Shown: positions 42,881-53,014, counted from the stretch's first letter. The stretch is 64,000 bases of DNA from Pseudobacillus wudalianchiensis (GCF_001685015.1 NZ_MAYT01000005.1:334-64333); one strand, 5' to 3'. Notes: generated from the letters alone by a model not told the origin. A program made the numbers and translations.

Positions 42881-42915
42881 AAACCCCTGTGTTAGGTGAC
42901 ACAGGGGTTTTTCTT
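42881..42915 (+). terminator. Terminator of the SLH gene
   Basis: A perfect 12-bp stem (AAACCCCTGTGT at 42881-42892, ACACAGGGGTTT at 42899-42910) followed by TTC. Confidence 0.85.
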
Positions 42916-43426
42916 ATGAATCAAAGAGAGAGCTCCGATTGTTTTATGGAATTAAGTGGCTCCTCGCCTAGAAGAAAATGCATACTTGCTCTTAACAAAT
43001 TCTCTTCCGAAAAGACAATTGTCTAGAGGGAAGAATATATCTTTTTTAGTTCTTTTATTTTTCTTTGTGAAGTTTTAGCTTCCTATGCAGCAAAAAAATA
43101 TACTTCTTTCAATAAAAATTATCAAATCCATTAACTGATTTTATTTTAGGCGGCTAAAGAGTATTTTCTTCTTGATCTGCCATTTTTATAATTAAAACCT
43201 GGGGGAGAGGCACTAAAAAGAGGGATTTTCCCTCGTCTTTAAAAGGTAGCTAGTTAAGTAGGGAGGCAGATGTTATGCTGGTTTTTGTATTTGAGGACAC
43301 TCTATACACAACAAAGCATAGTGCGTTTTTACTAATGGAAGAATACGACTATTGAAATATTTACCAAAAAGAAACGATGCTATAAAGTATACTATGGATT
43401 TCATCAATTGGGAAAGGAGTAAACAA
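42916..43426. other. Intergenic region, no gene seen
   Basis: AT-rich spacer. The only structure is a small GAGGG-ATTTT-CCCTC hairpin near 43219-43234. An open frame from 43352 runs into the next gene but lacks a ribosome binding site. Confidence 0.45.
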
Positions 43427-44014
43427 ATGAAAACAATTAGAACTATAGTATCTGTATTTGTAGCTTGTTTCGTTGTATTTTGCCTTTTTTCTACTTATAG
43501 CGCTCAGGCAGCTACTTACAAAGGATTCAATTTTAAACCTGGAGATATCGTCATTACAAAGAATACAAGTAGTAGAGGTGTTACTGGGCATGCAGGAATT
43601 GTAGCAAGTGATGGGCAAAATATCGTTCATTCTCATCCAAGTTACAATAAGAGCAAGCCACATAAAATGAGTATATCCACTTGGTTAACAAAGTACCCCA
43701 AAACCAAAGTAGTTAGATCAAATAGCAGCACGATCGCTAATAAAGCTGGAAAATACGCTTATAATAGTTACATAGTCGGAACGTATAAGAATCGGTCATA
43801 TAAGGTAACATCTAATCCTAAAGATCGGACATATCTTTATTGTTCAGAATTAGTGTGGCAATCCTATTTCTACGGAGCCAATTCAACCTTTTATACATTT
43901 ACAGTAAAACCATACAAAAAAGTGATTCCTGACATTATTGAACCATATGGTTATTTAAACCCGAGTTTACAAAAATTAAACGGCTATAAAACTGTAAAAA
44001 CTTTTAGCTGGTAA
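43427..44014 (+). CDS. Secreted YiiX/DUF830-type papain-like hydrolase
   Basis: A 195-residue exported protein: a signal peptide of about 28 residues (ending YSAQA) precedes a permuted NlpC/P60-like cysteine hydrolase domain of the YiiX/YebB group. Motifs are FKPGDIVITK, then GHAGIVAS with likely catalytic His55, and LYCSELVWQSY with likely catalytic Cys139. Relatives cleave amide bonds in cell wall or lipids; substrate unknown. The order His then Cys shows the circular permutation. The ATG follows GGAAAGGAG. No neighbour appears linked. Confidence 0.8.
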   Translation: MKTIRTIVSVFVACFVVFCLFSTYSAQAATYKGFNFKPGDIVITKNTSSRGVTGHAGIVASDGQNIVHSHPSYNKSKPHKMSISTWLTKYPKTKVVRSNSSTIANKAGKYAYNSYIVGTYKNRSYKVTSNPKDRTYLYCSELVWQSYFYGANSTFYTFTVKPYKKVIPDIIEPYGYLNPSLQKLNGYKTVKTFSW

Positions 44015-44589
44015 TAAAATAAAGCTCCCATTGGCGGGAACCTGGTACATAGGATATGTTGGTGCAGGCCATGCGGAATGGAGCTGGGGTATGAGAATGC
44101 TTGATCTCCCGGTCTTCATAGAGACTTTGAGGCGTTTCACTAAGAGTAAAAATTTATTAGTAATAAAAATAATCCATCATGTATTCCTTTATATTGCGAT
44201 TAGGAAGAAACTACCTGTCTATCCAGTATAAAGGATTTTTTTATGGACTTACGAGAATTTTCAATTTTGAATTAAATGAATGTAGTTCTACTGAAGGCCT
44301 CTATGATACTTCATAGGCTAACCTACCAAAAAAAGGTAAAAGGCCAACTTTTCGCCAGCTTGTTTTATGCCTGTCTGGACTAAAAAGAGCTTGTATTTTT
44401 GGCCTAAATCCTTTAGTTCGCTAATACACTAAAAAAACCTTTGACATGCTTATTTGATTTGTATAAACTTTATTTATTACATTACTACTATAATACATTA
44501 TCGTATTAAAGTTTTAGTAGGATAATAGACTACTAATTGGTGGCAGTGACTTAACGCAACAATATACTTTATTAAAGGTGGTTTTTGGC
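44015..44589. other. Intergenic region ahead of amino acid ABC operon
   Basis: No gene with coding signals. A short frame at 44031-44231 lacks a ribosome binding site. The promoter of the ABC operon is in the right half (see 44441-44469). I see no T-box, S-box or other leader RNA signature. Confidence 0.45.
44441..44469 (+). promoter_or_regulatory. Sigma-A type promoter for the amino acid ABC operon
   Basis: TTGACA (44441-44446) is followed after 17 bases by TAAACT (44464-44469); a TATAAA two bases earlier is the alternative -10. It is about 120 bases upstream of the gene start. Confidence 0.6.
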
Positions 44590-45387
44590 ATGACACGATT
44601 ATTTTCTAGATTACTGATGGTGGCAGCGGTATTTTTACTCCTTTCAGCTTGCTCAAATTCAGGGTCAGAGACGGCTGGAAAAGAAAACAAAGACGAAAAA
44701 ATGTTAGTAATAGGTGTGGACGATAAATTTGCCCCTATGGGATTCCGAGATGAACAAAATGAGATTGTTGGTTTTGATATTGACTACGCCAGAGCTGCAG
44801 CTGAGAAAATGGGAGAAAAGGTTAAATTTCAACCAATTGACTGGGCAACAAAGGAATCTGAACTAAGCAGTGGCCGGATTGATCTTATCTGGAATGGATA
44901 TACCATTACAGACGAGCGTAAAAAGAAGGTCTTGTTCACGAAGCCTTATTTAAAAAATGCGCAGGTTATTGTCACAAAAGCGGATTCAAAAATAACGAAA
45001 ATAAATGATTTAGAAGGAAAAGTAGTCGGACTTCAATCGCTTTCCTCTGCTTCTGACGCATTAAATGCCAACCCAATTAAATCTAAAATTAAGTCAGTTA
45101 CTGAGTTTTCCGATAATGTGATGGCGTTAACGGATTTAAGAAGTGGACGTTTAGATGCTGTAGTAATTGATGAGGTTGTTGCTGACTATTATATGTCGAA
45201 AGAAAAAGGTTCTTTTAAGGTACTTGAAGAGTCTCTTGCGCCTGAAGAATATGGAGTCGGTGTTAAAAAAGGAAATGAAGAGTTACTAGAAAAGCTTCAA
45301 AAAGCGCTCGATGAGATGAATGAAGATGGAACGGCTGCTAAAATTTCTAAAAAGTGGTTTGGTGAGGACAAAGTTTTAAAACAATAA
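44590..45387 (+). CDS. Polar amino acid ABC transporter, substrate-binding lipoprotein
   Basis: A 265-residue lipoprotein (lipobox LSAC, Cys at about residue 21) with an amino acid-binding fold (SBP family 3). Typical text: LVIGVDDKFAPMGFRDEQNE, VGFDIDYARAAAEKMGEKVK, ELSSGRIDLIWNGYTITDER and the late KKGNEELLEKLQKALDEM. Members bind cystine, glutamine, arginine or histidine. The start ATG 44590 lies nine bases after AAAGGTGG. A hairpin follows the gene, then the permease gene, so the binding protein is probably made in excess over the membrane parts. Confidence 0.9.
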   Translation: MTRLFSRLLMVAAVFLLLSACSNSGSETAGKENKDEKMLVIGVDDKFAPMGFRDEQNEIVGFDIDYARAAAEKMGEKVKFQPIDWATKESELSSGRIDLIWNGYTITDERKKKVLFTKPYLKNAQVIVTKADSKITKINDLEGKVVGLQSLSSASDALNANPIKSKIKSVTEFSDNVMALTDLRSGRLDAVVIDEVVADYYMSKEKGSFKVLEESLAPEEYGVGVKKGNEELLEKLQKALDEMNEDGTAAKISKKWFGEDKVLKQ

Positions 45388-45399
45388 GGAATAGTAAGC

Positions 45400-45436
45400 A
45401 AAACAGGATTTCCTTTGGGAACCCTGTTTTGTTTTT
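45400..45436 (+). terminator. Intercistronic hairpin between SBP and permease
   Basis: AAAACAGG (45400-45407) pairs with CCTGTTTT (45423-45430), with an inner TTTCC/GGAA helix, followed by GTTTTT. It probably acts as a partial terminator that raises binding protein over permease levels. Confidence 0.7.
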
Positions 45437-45448
45437 GGAGGCTTATTT

Positions 45449-46108
45449 ATGTCTATTGATTATATTCTCTCAATTTTAGGGCCAATGCTAGAGGGGGCAC
45501 AAATGACAGTCCTCTTGTTTTTGGTCGCCATTGTCATTTCAATTCCATTAGGATTCTTATTAATGCTTGCTGTAAGAAGCAGCATTAAACCACTATCTTG
45601 GATGGCTCATACTTATATTTATGTTATGCGGGGAACACCTTTGCTGCTGCAGCTTTTATTTATCTGCTTTGGGTTACCAATGCTTCCAGTAGTAGGTGAA
45701 TACTTAGTATTTGATCGCTTTGTTGCTGCTTGCATAGGATTTATTTTGAATTATGCCGCTTATTTTGCTGAGATTTTCCGCGGCGGTGTTTTAGCGATTG
45801 ATAAAGGCCAGTATGAGGCAGCGCAAGTGCTTTCTATGAATAAATGGCAAACAACGACACGTGTTATTCTGCCGCAAATGTTTAGAATTGCACTTCCTGC
45901 TGTTGCGAATGAATCGGTGACATTAGTAAAAGATACTGCTCTTCTTTATGCAGTTGCCGTACCAGAATTGTTACACTTTGCCCAAACTGCAGTGAACCGT
46001 GACTTTACCATTGTGCCCTTCTTGGTCGCTGGAATTATTTATTTAATCATGACACTCTTATTAACGATGTTCTTTAAATGGCTTGAACAGCGATTCAAAT
46101 TTGAATAG
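45449..46108 (+). CDS. Polar amino acid ABC transporter, permease
   Basis: A 219-residue inner-membrane protein of the HisM/GlnP type with five helices. It has the pairing motif [20 protein letters not shown] and the coupling loop [21 protein letters not shown]. With the following ATPase it forms a homodimeric-permease importer. The ATG follows a GTTTTTGGAGG site. Confidence 0.92.
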   Translation: MSIDYILSILGPMLEGAQMTVLLFLVAIVISIPLGFLLMLAVRSSIKPLSWMAHTYIYVMRGTPLLLQLLFICFGLPMLPVVGEYLVFDRFVAACIGFILNYAAYFAEIFRGGVLAIDKGQYEAAQVLSMNKWQTTTRVILPQMFRIALPAVANESVTLVKDTALLYAVAVPELLHFAQTAVNRDFTIVPFLVAGIIYLIMTLLLTMFFKWLEQRFKFE

Positions 46109-46113
46109 AAGGA

Positions 46114-46869
46114 ATGGTGAAAGTGGCTATTATTGAAATACAGAACCTTAAAAAATCATTTGGGAAACAAGAGGTACTTAAACAGATTACATTCGATGTA
46201 AATAAAAATGATGTAGTGGCAGTGATCGGCCCATCGGGTTCAGGGAAAAGTACGATGCTCCGAAGCTTAGTACATTTAGAAAAAATAGATGGTGGAAGTA
46301 TCCGTGTTGGCGGCGAAAGCCTAGTACAGGATGGGATCTATTCGAAACCACAGGAAATTAAGCGAATCACCTCTAAAATGGGGATGGTTTTTCAACATTT
46401 CAACCTTTTTCCGCATTTATCGGTTAAAGAAAATTTAGAGCTCGCTCCAAGATTAGTAAAAAAAGAGTCATCCAAAGATATTCAAAAACGAAGCACCGAA
46501 CTCCTAGAAAAGATCGGGCTTTCTAATCGAGCAGCCTCTTATCCTGCGAATCTCTCTGGTGGACAAAAACAAAGAGTCGCCATTGCAAGAGCATTAATGA
46601 TGAACCCCGATATTCTGTTATTTGATGAACCGACATCTGCCTTGGACCCAGAATTAACAGGGGAAGTATTACAAGTCATGAAGGACCTTGCAAAAGATCA
46701 AATGACGATGATTGTGGTCACACACGAGATGGGATTCGCTAAGGAGGTAGCAAACAAGGTAATCTTTATGGATGATGGAGAAATTGTCGAAACTGCCCAT
46801 CCGGATAAGCTATTTGTGAGCCCGCAGTTTGAACGAACGAGAACATTCCTAAACCGGAGCTTCAAATAA
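46114..46869 (+). CDS. Polar amino acid ABC transporter, ATP-binding protein
   Basis: A 251-residue importer ATPase: Walker [11 protein letters not shown]-loop [14 protein letters not shown], signature LSGGQKQR, Walker [15 protein letters not shown] and switch His in VTHEMGFA, all typical of the polar amino acid class (GlnQ/HisP/TcyC). The start could be ATG 46114 or GTG 46123; AGAAGGA sits directly before the ATG, so the GTG has the better spacing. It ends the three-gene operon. Confidence 0.92.
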   Translation: MVKVAIIEIQNLKKSFGKQEVLKQITFDVNKNDVVAVIGPSGSGKSTMLRSLVHLEKIDGGSIRVGGESLVQDGIYSKPQEIKRITSKMGMVFQHFNLFPHLSVKENLELAPRLVKKESSKDIQKRSTELLEKIGLSNRAASYPANLSGGQKQRVAIARALMMNPDILLFDEPTSALDPELTGEVLQVMKDLAKDQMTMIVVTHEMGFAKEVANKVIFMDDGEIVETAHPDKLFVSPQFERTRTFLNRSFK

Positions 46870-46875
46870 TTAAAA

Positions 46876-46923
46876 AAGACAGTTAGTTTCCTATATAAAA
46901 ATAGGGAGCTGACTGTCTTTTTC
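46876..46923 (+). terminator. Terminator of the amino acid ABC operon
   Basis: AAAGACAGT pairs with ACTGTCTTT and an inner CCTAT/ATAGGG helix extends the stem; TT follows. Good intrinsic terminator. Confidence 0.75.
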
Positions 46924-47115
46924 AATATTTGGTAGCACCCTCGAGTCAAATTGGGTCTTCCGTTATTTTGGTGAAAAGTATTTCAGGAACTATAAGTAAT
47001 AAAGCATACAAAACTTTATATTCTTTTTACATCTATCCTTTCAAAAATTAATATTCGATTGCTATGTTTAATAGGTAATCTATTCAAATAAATGAAAGAA
47101 TAGGAGAGGTGTAGA

Positions 47116-47970
47116 TTGAGAGGAAAATGGTTACCTGCTTTTGGTGCTCTTGTATTAGGACTCAGTGTTATCACTGGAGGAGGGATGGCCTCTGCGAAAG
47201 AAAAACATAAGGATATTTTAAATGTATCACATCGTGGTGCTTCAGGGTATGCTCCAGAGCATACTCTAGTATCTTATGAAATGGGAGAAAAAATGCATGG
47301 GGACTATATTGAAATTGACTTACAGATGACCAAGGATGGACAATTAATCGCCATGCACGATGAAAAAGTGGATCGGACAACGGATGGGACAGGCTTTGTT
47401 AAAGATTACACATTAGCGGAAATTAAGCAATTAGACGCAGGAAGCTGGTTTAACGAAAAATATCCCCAATACGCTAATCCAGATTATGTAGGATTAGAAG
47501 TACCGACTCTTGAAGAAATCTTCCGTAAATTCGGGAAAAATAATCAATATTATATTGAAACAAAGTCACCAGACATTTACCCAGGCATGGAAAAAGAACT
47601 TTTACGCCTTATTGATAAATACCGTATAGATAAAGAGACACTGCTTGTTCAATCTTTCAGCCCACAAAGCTTGGAAATTATGCATAAACTCGATCCATCC
47701 GTTAAGCTAATTCAATTGCTATCTTATAAAACAAATGCGGCAATAACAGATGAAGAAGTAGCAGCCATTAAAGAGTATGCGATTGGAGTAGGTCCTAACC
47801 ATACATATTTAAACAAAGAATATGTACAAAAGGTCGTTAACAATGGGCTTGAAATCCATCCATATACAGTAAATGATATAGAAAGAATGAAGTTGTTAAT
47901 TGACTGGGGCGTTACAGGAATGTTCACAAACTTCCCGAATTTGCTTCATGAAGTTAAGAAGGGAAAATAA
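47116..47970 (+). CDS. glpQ: Glycerophosphodiester phosphodiesterase, secreted
   Basis: A 284-residue exported enzyme: signal peptide of about 27 residues (ending MASA), then a GDPD-type TIM barrel. Catalytic and metal residues are in SHRGASGYAPEHT (His39, Arg40), EIDLQMTKDG (Glu66, Asp68) and MHDEKVDRTTDG (His81). It would split glycerophosphodiesters, or wall teichoic acid as B. subtilis GlpQ does, to glycerol-3-phosphate and an alcohol. TTG 47116 follows AGGAGAGGTG. No glpT transporter gene is next to it. Confidence 0.9.
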   Translation: MRGKWLPAFGALVLGLSVITGGGMASAKEKHKDILNVSHRGASGYAPEHTLVSYEMGEKMHGDYIEIDLQMTKDGQLIAMHDEKVDRTTDGTGFVKDYTLAEIKQLDAGSWFNEKYPQYANPDYVGLEVPTLEEIFRKFGKNNQYYIETKSPDIYPGMEKELLRLIDKYRIDKETLLVQSFSPQSLEIMHKLDPSVKLIQLLSYKTNAAITDEEVAAIKEYAIGVGPNHTYLNKEYVQKVVNNGLEIHPYTVNDIERMKLLIDWGVTGMFTNFPNLLHEVKKGK

Positions 47971-48220
47971 GTTCTTTTATTTAATTGAGGGGAGAGAAGT
48001 CATATTCTCTCCTTTGTTGTCTGGTTTTTTTAAACTCTGTAAAGTAGCTCGCTTAAACTAATGGACAGTTTAATGCAATAAAGGGTACAGCTTTATTAAA
48101 AAAGGATGAGTATTATGTCGAGTGGATGGGAAACCATCCATAGACAAGACTAAAAAGCCGATTAAAGTCAAAAGTATAAGGGGACTTTTCCAGTTTCCCC
48201 TATACAAATATTTTTGTAAA
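47971..48220. other. Convergent spacer with hairpins
   Basis: A terminator for the phosphodiesterase gene lies at about 47990-48015 (GGAGAGAA with TTCTCTCC). A perfect 7-bp hairpin with a GAAA tetraloop lies at 48123-48140 (TGGATGG-GAAA-CCATCCA). A third hairpin at 48174-48205 (GTATAAGGGG with CCCCTATAC) probably ends the minus-strand merR transcript. No gene. Confidence 0.55.
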
Positions 48221-49054
48221 TTAACTCTCTAATTGATTAACTTGTATCATAATTTTTGTGACATAATGCTCCTTGCGATTCATTACAACTGTATCGTAAA
48301 TATACTCCTCAAAAACATACTCACCTAAGGTTAAATTCAAGCGATCCATCTCTGAGAAAAGTCGCTTATATGTCTTATGTATGGTGCTCTCATCCCCTAT
48401 ATGATATCCACTGAGGAACTCACCCTTTACACTTTTAAAGTATGGATATCCTTCCTTGGGATTCGGCTGCTCGATATATAAATAGCTATAATTAGTGAAT
48501 TCTCCTTTTAATACTTGCTCCCGTTTCGTTATTCCGCCTATCGGATAACCTGTATCAAGTTGTAATATGTCCAATTCATTAACAAAATCTGAAACGACCT
48601 CTACAAATTCCTCATCAGTTATGTTTTCGATATTTCTACTTAAATAAAGCGTTGCTTCTGGTAATTGTTCAAGCATAATTTGATGTAAATCAAGATGTAA
48701 TGCTTCTTCCATCAATGCGATTTTTGTATCGATAATTTTTTCCTTCGTTTCGATCTCCTGGCGTTTTTTCATAATCTCTTCTTTTTTTTGATACATGATG
48801 GATAAAAACCTTTCAGGGGATTTATTTTGCATATATTGTTGAATAGCATTTAGTGACATGCCAAGGTCCTTTAATAAATCGATAACAAAAAATAGCTCTA
48901 TCTGGCGAATTGAATAATAACGGTAACCTTTTTCGTTTTTATGCTCCGGAGAGAAAAGCCCAATTTGATCGTAATAAAAGAGTGTTTGTTTGTTTACTTT
49001 GCAAAGCTTCGCGAATTCCCCTGTAGTTAAATATTTTACATTTTTTTTATTCAT
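48221..49054 (-). CDS. MerR family regulator, BmrR/BltR-like
   Basis: A 277-residue regulator. The N-terminal MerR DNA-binding domain (about 8-75) reads [20 protein letters not shown], then [20 protein letters not shown]; a coiled dimerisation helix with many Lys/Glu follows (about 85-120), and the C-terminal 150 residues form a GyrI-like effector domain, as in multidrug regulators BmrR and BltR. It is divergent from an MFS efflux pump and should activate it on drug binding through the promoter between them. The ATG has weak spacing to its ribosome site. Confidence 0.9.
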   Translation of the reverse strand: MNKKNVKYLTTGEFAKLCKVNKQTLFYYDQIGLFSPEHKNEKGYRYYSIRQIELFFVIDLLKDLGMSLNAIQQYMQNKSPERFLSIMYQKKEEIMKKRQEIETKEKIIDTKIALMEEALHLDLHQIMLEQLPEATLYLSRNIENITDEEFVEVVSDFVNELDILQLDTGYPIGGITKREQVLKGEFTNYSYLYIEQPNPKEGYPYFKSVKGEFLSGYHIGDESTIHKTYKRLFSEMDRLNLTLGEYVFEEYIYDTVVMNRKEHYVTKIMIQVNQLES

Positions 49055-49071
49055 TTTTTACAGCTCCATTC

Positions 49072-49102
49072 TTGACTATATAGTTACTATATACACTAGG
49101 AT
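49072..49102 (+). promoter_or_regulatory. MerR-type promoter with 19-bp spacer
   Basis: TTGACT (49072-49077) and TAGGAT (49097-49102) are separated by 19 bases, longer than the usual 17, which is the mark of MerR-activated promoters. A dyad ATATAGT-T-ACTATAT (49078-49092) lies inside the spacer where MerR proteins bind. It points toward the efflux gene. Confidence 0.8.
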
Positions 49103-49173
49103 AGGAATTGTAAAAAAACAAAACAAGTTAGTTTGCGATCACGACAATTAGTTTGTTAAGGAGAAGGTAAAAG

Positions 49174-50367
49174 ATGAGGACTTATCAAGTCACCTTAGGA
49201 TTACTATTAATGAATTTATTTATAGCCTTTTTGGGAATTGGCCTTGTCATTCCAGTCTTGCCTACGCTGATGAATGAATTAGGCATTACTGGAACAACAG
49301 TTGGTTATTTAACCGCAGCATTTGCCATTGCTCAATTGATTGTTTCACCATTTGCAGGGAAAGCGGTAGATAAATCGGGTAGAAAAATTATGATTGTGAT
49401 AGGTCTATTTATTTTTGGCATCTCAGAATTTTTATTTGGGATGGGCAGAGAAATCGAAATTCTATTTATTTCCCGTATTTTGGGCGGAATTAGTGCAGCG
49501 TTCATTATGCCAGCTGTTACAGCTTTTATTGCTGATATTACAAATCTGGATAATCGCCCAAAGGCGCTAGGTTATATGTCAGCTGCCATTAGCACCGGGT
49601 TTATCATTGGTCCAGGTATTGGTGGATTCTTAGCGGAATTTGGCACGCGTATCCCTTTTTTCTCTGCAGGAGCTCTTGGTGTAATTGCGGCTATACTCTC
49701 CATTATTTTATTAACTGAGCCGAACCGTAAAGAAGATAATAATGAACAAACCTTAAATGGTACGACTGGCTTCAAACGTATTATTAACCCAAAATATTTC
49801 CTTGCGTTTATTTTAATTTTTATTGCCTCATTTGGTTTAGCAGCTTTTGAATCGTTCTTTAGTCTCTTTGTAGACCATAAATTTCAGTTTACACCATCCG
49901 ATATAGCGATCGTTATTACAGGTGGGGCGATTTTTGGAGCAGTTTCGCAAGTCATCCTGTTTGATAGGATTACACGAATTTGGGGCGAAATTAAACTGAT
50001 TCGATATAGCTTAATATTATCGGCCCTACTTGTCTTTTTAATGACTGTTGTTCATTCATATTTCTCTATCCTGCTTGTTACATTTACTGTTTTTGTTGGA
50101 TTTGATTTATTTCGACCAGCCATTACTTCCTATCTTTCAAATATTGCTGGGAACGAACAAGGCTTCGTTGGTGGAATGAACTCTATGTTTACAAGCTTAG
50201 CAAATATTAGCGGACCCATTCTAGGGGGGATATTATTTGATATAAATATTAATTATCCTTATTACTTTGCGACTGTGATCCTGTCTCTAGGAATCGTTAT
50301 TACATTGTTCTGGAAGAAGCAAGCAAAGGACTCTTTAAAAGAAGTGAAGGCCAGCGTAGATCATTAA
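49174..50367 (+). CDS. MFS multidrug efflux pump, Bmr/Blt/NorA-like
   Basis: A 397-residue proton-driven exporter with 12 helices. Motifs of the DHA1 class are visible: LGIGLVIPVLPTLMNELGIT at the N-terminus, the motif A loop GKAVDKSGRKIMIVIG, and the motif C-like segment GFIIGPGIGGFLAEFG. It would expel hydrophobic cations or other drugs. The ATG follows AAGGAGAAGG. The MerR regulator upstream on the other strand and the 19-bp-spacer promoter complete a bmr/blt-type unit. Confidence 0.9.
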   Translation: MRTYQVTLGLLLMNLFIAFLGIGLVIPVLPTLMNELGITGTTVGYLTAAFAIAQLIVSPFAGKAVDKSGRKIMIVIGLFIFGISEFLFGMGREIEILFISRILGGISAAFIMPAVTAFIADITNLDNRPKALGYMSAAISTGFIIGPGIGGFLAEFGTRIPFFSAGALGVIAAILSIILLTEPNRKEDNNEQTLNGTTGFKRIINPKYFLAFILIFIASFGLAAFESFFSLFVDHKFQFTPSDIAIVITGGAIFGAVSQVILFDRITRIWGEIKLIRYSLILSALLVFLMTVVHSYFSILLVTFTVFVGFDLFRPAITSYLSNIAGNEQGFVGGMNSMFTSLANISGPILGGILFDININYPYYFATVILSLGIVITLFWKKQAKDSLKEVKASVDH

Positions 50368-51152
50368 TCGAAGCCGACAGCGATAACAACCCTAAACTGA
50401 CTCGATTGCGGTAATGAATAGTATCATGTTGATCCACAAGTAAAGTAAATTAATTTATCGGCAAAAGTCGATCTTTATAGAATCAGTCTTCGTCCTCATG
50501 TAGAACCCTTATTTTATAGTTTATTACGAGCTGTCCAGCAGGTTGTTAGCTGTTTTTGAGTGATCCCGAAAAGAATTTCTAAAAGTGAAGCTCAAAGGAT
50601 CGATGTGATCATGAGAGACAGCGTTCCTTTTGATTAGAAGGAATCCTCCTGTATAGTTGCACATGATTTGAAAGCTGGATCTCTCAAAAGAAATAGCCGG
50701 ACGAGAAAAGGATAGAGCACTTCCGACAGGACTTTTATCTTGCTGAAGGTAGAAAGAGAAGCGTTTTTTATTCTAGTCCCATCAAACTGGGGAAATCAAT
50801 AGAGCAAGAGACAGAAAGAGCGTGGATAGGCGAGAAGACAGATCTATCAATTAGCATAAGTGCCCCTGCCTAGTGAATTGGCAGGGGCACTTGTGTAGGA
50901 ATTACTTTTAGTCAAAACACGAAAAATTTGTCTAATCACCGACGGTGTTCGACAGTTTTTTCTAGTCTTTTTTCGCTACAATAGGAGAATAGGGATACAG
51001 GGCTTTAGGAAACCAACAGGATGGTATTCGTCCATGCTTGTAAGAAAGGAACAAAAGGTTTATCAATACTAAGGCTCTTTTATAAACGAGATTTAAAAAG
51101 TAAGAGTTTTGAAAATCCGCTAATTAAGGAATGGATAAAAGGAGAGTTAACG
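50368..51152. other. Gene-free region with a strong terminator
   Basis: About 780 bases without a convincing gene. A perfect 13-bp hairpin (AAGTGCCCCTGCC at 50858-50870, GGCAGGGGCACTT at 50880-50892) lies near the right end and has no obvious gene to terminate. The rest may be decayed DNA. Confidence 0.5.
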
Positions 51153-51335
51153 ATGTGGAGAAAGCTCAAATTTACATGGCCAAAATTTATAACGAGAAGA
51201 GATAAAGAGAAAGACCAGCTGCTGGATGAGGAACTCTTAAAAAGAATCGTTCGGTTATCGATTGAATCAAGAAGGCATCAAAGAGGCGAAGCAAATAGGA
51301 TGGAGTTAAAAGTCATGAAGGGCGGCAAGGATTGA
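51153..51335 (+). CDS. Small basic hypothetical protein (60 aa)
   Basis: A 60-residue protein with ATG 51153 placed after AAAAGGAGAG. It starts MWRKLKFTWPKF and continues as a highly charged helix (RDKEKDQLLDEELLKRIVRL). No signal or membrane segment. Family unknown. It lies upstream of the eut promoter and has no evident tie to it. Confidence 0.5.
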   Translation: MWRKLKFTWPKFITRRDKEKDQLLDEELLKRIVRLSIESRRHQRGEANRMELKVMKGGKD

Positions 51336-51466
51336 GATCTTACTAGCCAAAATAAGCAATTCATGAAGACAGTGATCAGGCAAGTATCTCACTTGTTCAT
51401 TAGAAATAAGTGGAAAAATCTATTTAGCTGATAGACAAATGAACCCTCAGTTTTTTACTTGAAAGA

Positions 51467-51496
51467 TTGACACTGGTTCTGTTTCTAAATTATAAT
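51467..51496 (+). promoter_or_regulatory. Sigma-A promoter of the eut operon
   Basis: Perfect consensus hexamers TTGACA (51467-51472) and TATAAT (51491-51496) with an 18-base spacer, about 57 bases upstream of eutW. It probably gives basal expression of the eutW-eutV sensor pair. Confidence 0.85.
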
Positions 51497-51553
51497 TTGG
51501 ATAATTATTTGCAATTTTAAAAAGATTAATGAAGAATAGAGGGTTGTGGACTA

Positions 51554-53014
51554 GTGTTAAATTGTGCTCAAATTGACTCTTTGTGCCGGGAATATACTTC
51601 ATTGGATAAACAAGAGATAGAGAAGATTAAGGAAGTTTCTAGACAACTTCAATTGATTGCCGATTTAACGGGGACCAATGTCTTTATAGATTGCCAGATA
51701 AAAGATTCTACCAATGCCATTGTCGTGGCGGAAGCTTCTCCTTCTACCGGTAAAACGCTTTATCACGAGCCGTATGTTGGAACAGTCGTGTATGAGCAAT
51801 TTGAACCAAGCGTCTTTCTCTCTCTTCGAACAGGAAAAAGTGTTCTTTTTAATAAAGCAGTAACACAACGGGGTATTTTCGTTAAACAAAGTGTCACCCC
51901 CATTAAGAACGATAATGGTCAGGTAATTGGCATGCTTATTAAGGAAGAGAATGAACCAAGAGAGATGGAAAGAATGAAATCGCTTTCCCCGGCAACCGAA
52001 ATGTTATGGGAATTATTTTTCTTTACTGACCATGAGCGGCCCGCTCTATCGGATATTATGAAAGAACATTTTATTTTGGTGGATGCCTCCACAAATATTG
52101 TCTATGCAAACCCATCGGCTAAAACTTTCATTGCCGAGGTGTACAACATAGACGGTTGTGAAGGAAAGCCTGCAGAGGAAGCACTGCCTTTTATTAAGCC
52201 GGTAATTCATTCTAATAAGGATCTGGTTATTGAAGAAATTCAGGTAGCTAAATTTTTTCTGGAAGTCAAAAAGGTGGATATTTATAAGCAGGATCAAGTA
52301 AAAGGCATGCTGATTCTAATCCGTGATGTCACAGATCTGCGTATGAAGGAAAGAGAGCTTGTTGTTAAATCTGTGGTAATCCGGGAAATTCACCACCGGG
52401 TGAAAAATAATTTGCAAGCAGTAGCCAGCTTGCTGCGGCTGCAGATCAGAAAAGGTGTATCTGAAGAAAGCCGGGGTTATTTAACGGATAGCTTAAACCG
52501 GGTCATGAGCATCGCCTCCGTTTATGAAATTATTTTAGCAAGCGACAATGTGGATAATGACGAGGTGGATATCGTCGGCCTATCTAATAAAATCGCACAA
52601 ATGCTAATTCAAAACGGCGGGTGTGAGCAAACTGCGCTTGAATTGCGGTGTCATGGGGAGCAAATATTGGCTGATTCTAAAAAAGCAGTCTCCATTGCAC
52701 TCGTAGTCAATGAACTTGTCCAAAATTCAATCAAACATGCATTTAAACATCGGTCCTCTGGGGTAATTGATGTGAGGTTTACGAGACAGGAAAGCGATGT
52801 CACTTTATCAGTGAGCGATAATGGGACAGGGATGAGAAAAGAAGTGAAGCGGTCGCTTGGATTAGATATCGTAAAAAACTTAATTGAACATGATTTATCC
52901 GGCGAATATTATATCGGATCTTCCTCAACCGGAACGACTGTCATCGTGTCATTTACATTAGAGCAGGAGGGAGTGAAGGAATATGAGGAAGCGGATTTTA
53001 CTGGTGGAAGATGA
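51554..53014 (+). CDS. eutW: Ethanolamine sensor histidine kinase EutW
   Basis: A 486-residue soluble kinase. The N-terminal sensor (about 15-150) precedes a PAS-like segment (about 165-265), then the HisKA_2-type phosphoacceptor motif REIHHRVKNNLQAVASLLRL (His280/281) and an HWE/HATPase domain (NELVQNSIKHAFKHR, then DNGTGMRKEV). It should sense ethanolamine and phosphorylate EutV. The start is GTG 51554 after GAGGG, spacing not ideal. It overlaps eutV by 32 bases, giving translational coupling. Confidence 0.92.
   Translation: MLNCAQIDSLCREYTSLDKQEIEKIKEVSRQLQLIADLTGTNVFIDCQIKDSTNAIVVAEASPSTGKTLYHEPYVGTVVYEQFEPSVFLSLRTGKSVLFNKAVTQRGIFVKQSVTPIKNDNGQVIGMLIKEENEPREMERMKSLSPATEMLWELFFFTDHERPALSDIMKEHFILVDASTNIVYANPSAKTFIAEVYNIDGCEGKPAEEALPFIKPVIHSNKDLVIEEIQVAKFFLEVKKVDIYKQDQVKGMLILIRDVTDLRMKERELVVKSVVIREIHHRVKNNLQAVASLLRLQIRKGVSEESRGYLTDSLNRVMSIASVYEIILASDNVDNDEVDIVGLSNKIAQMLIQNGGCEQTALELRCHGEQILADSKKAVSIALVVNELVQNSIKHAFKHRSSGVIDVRFTRQESDVTLSVSDNGTGMRKEVKRSLGLDIVKNLIEHDLSGEYYIGSSSTGTTVIVSFTLEQEGVKEYEEADFTGGR

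Noticed and set aside
44015-44231. 66-residue ORF after the secreted hydrolase gene
   Set aside because: No ribosome binding site and no recognisable domain; it appears to be non-coding.
44470-44589. T-box or S-box leader before the amino acid ABC operon
   Set aside because: No T-box sequence (TGGNACC-type) and no terminator between promoter and gene were seen.
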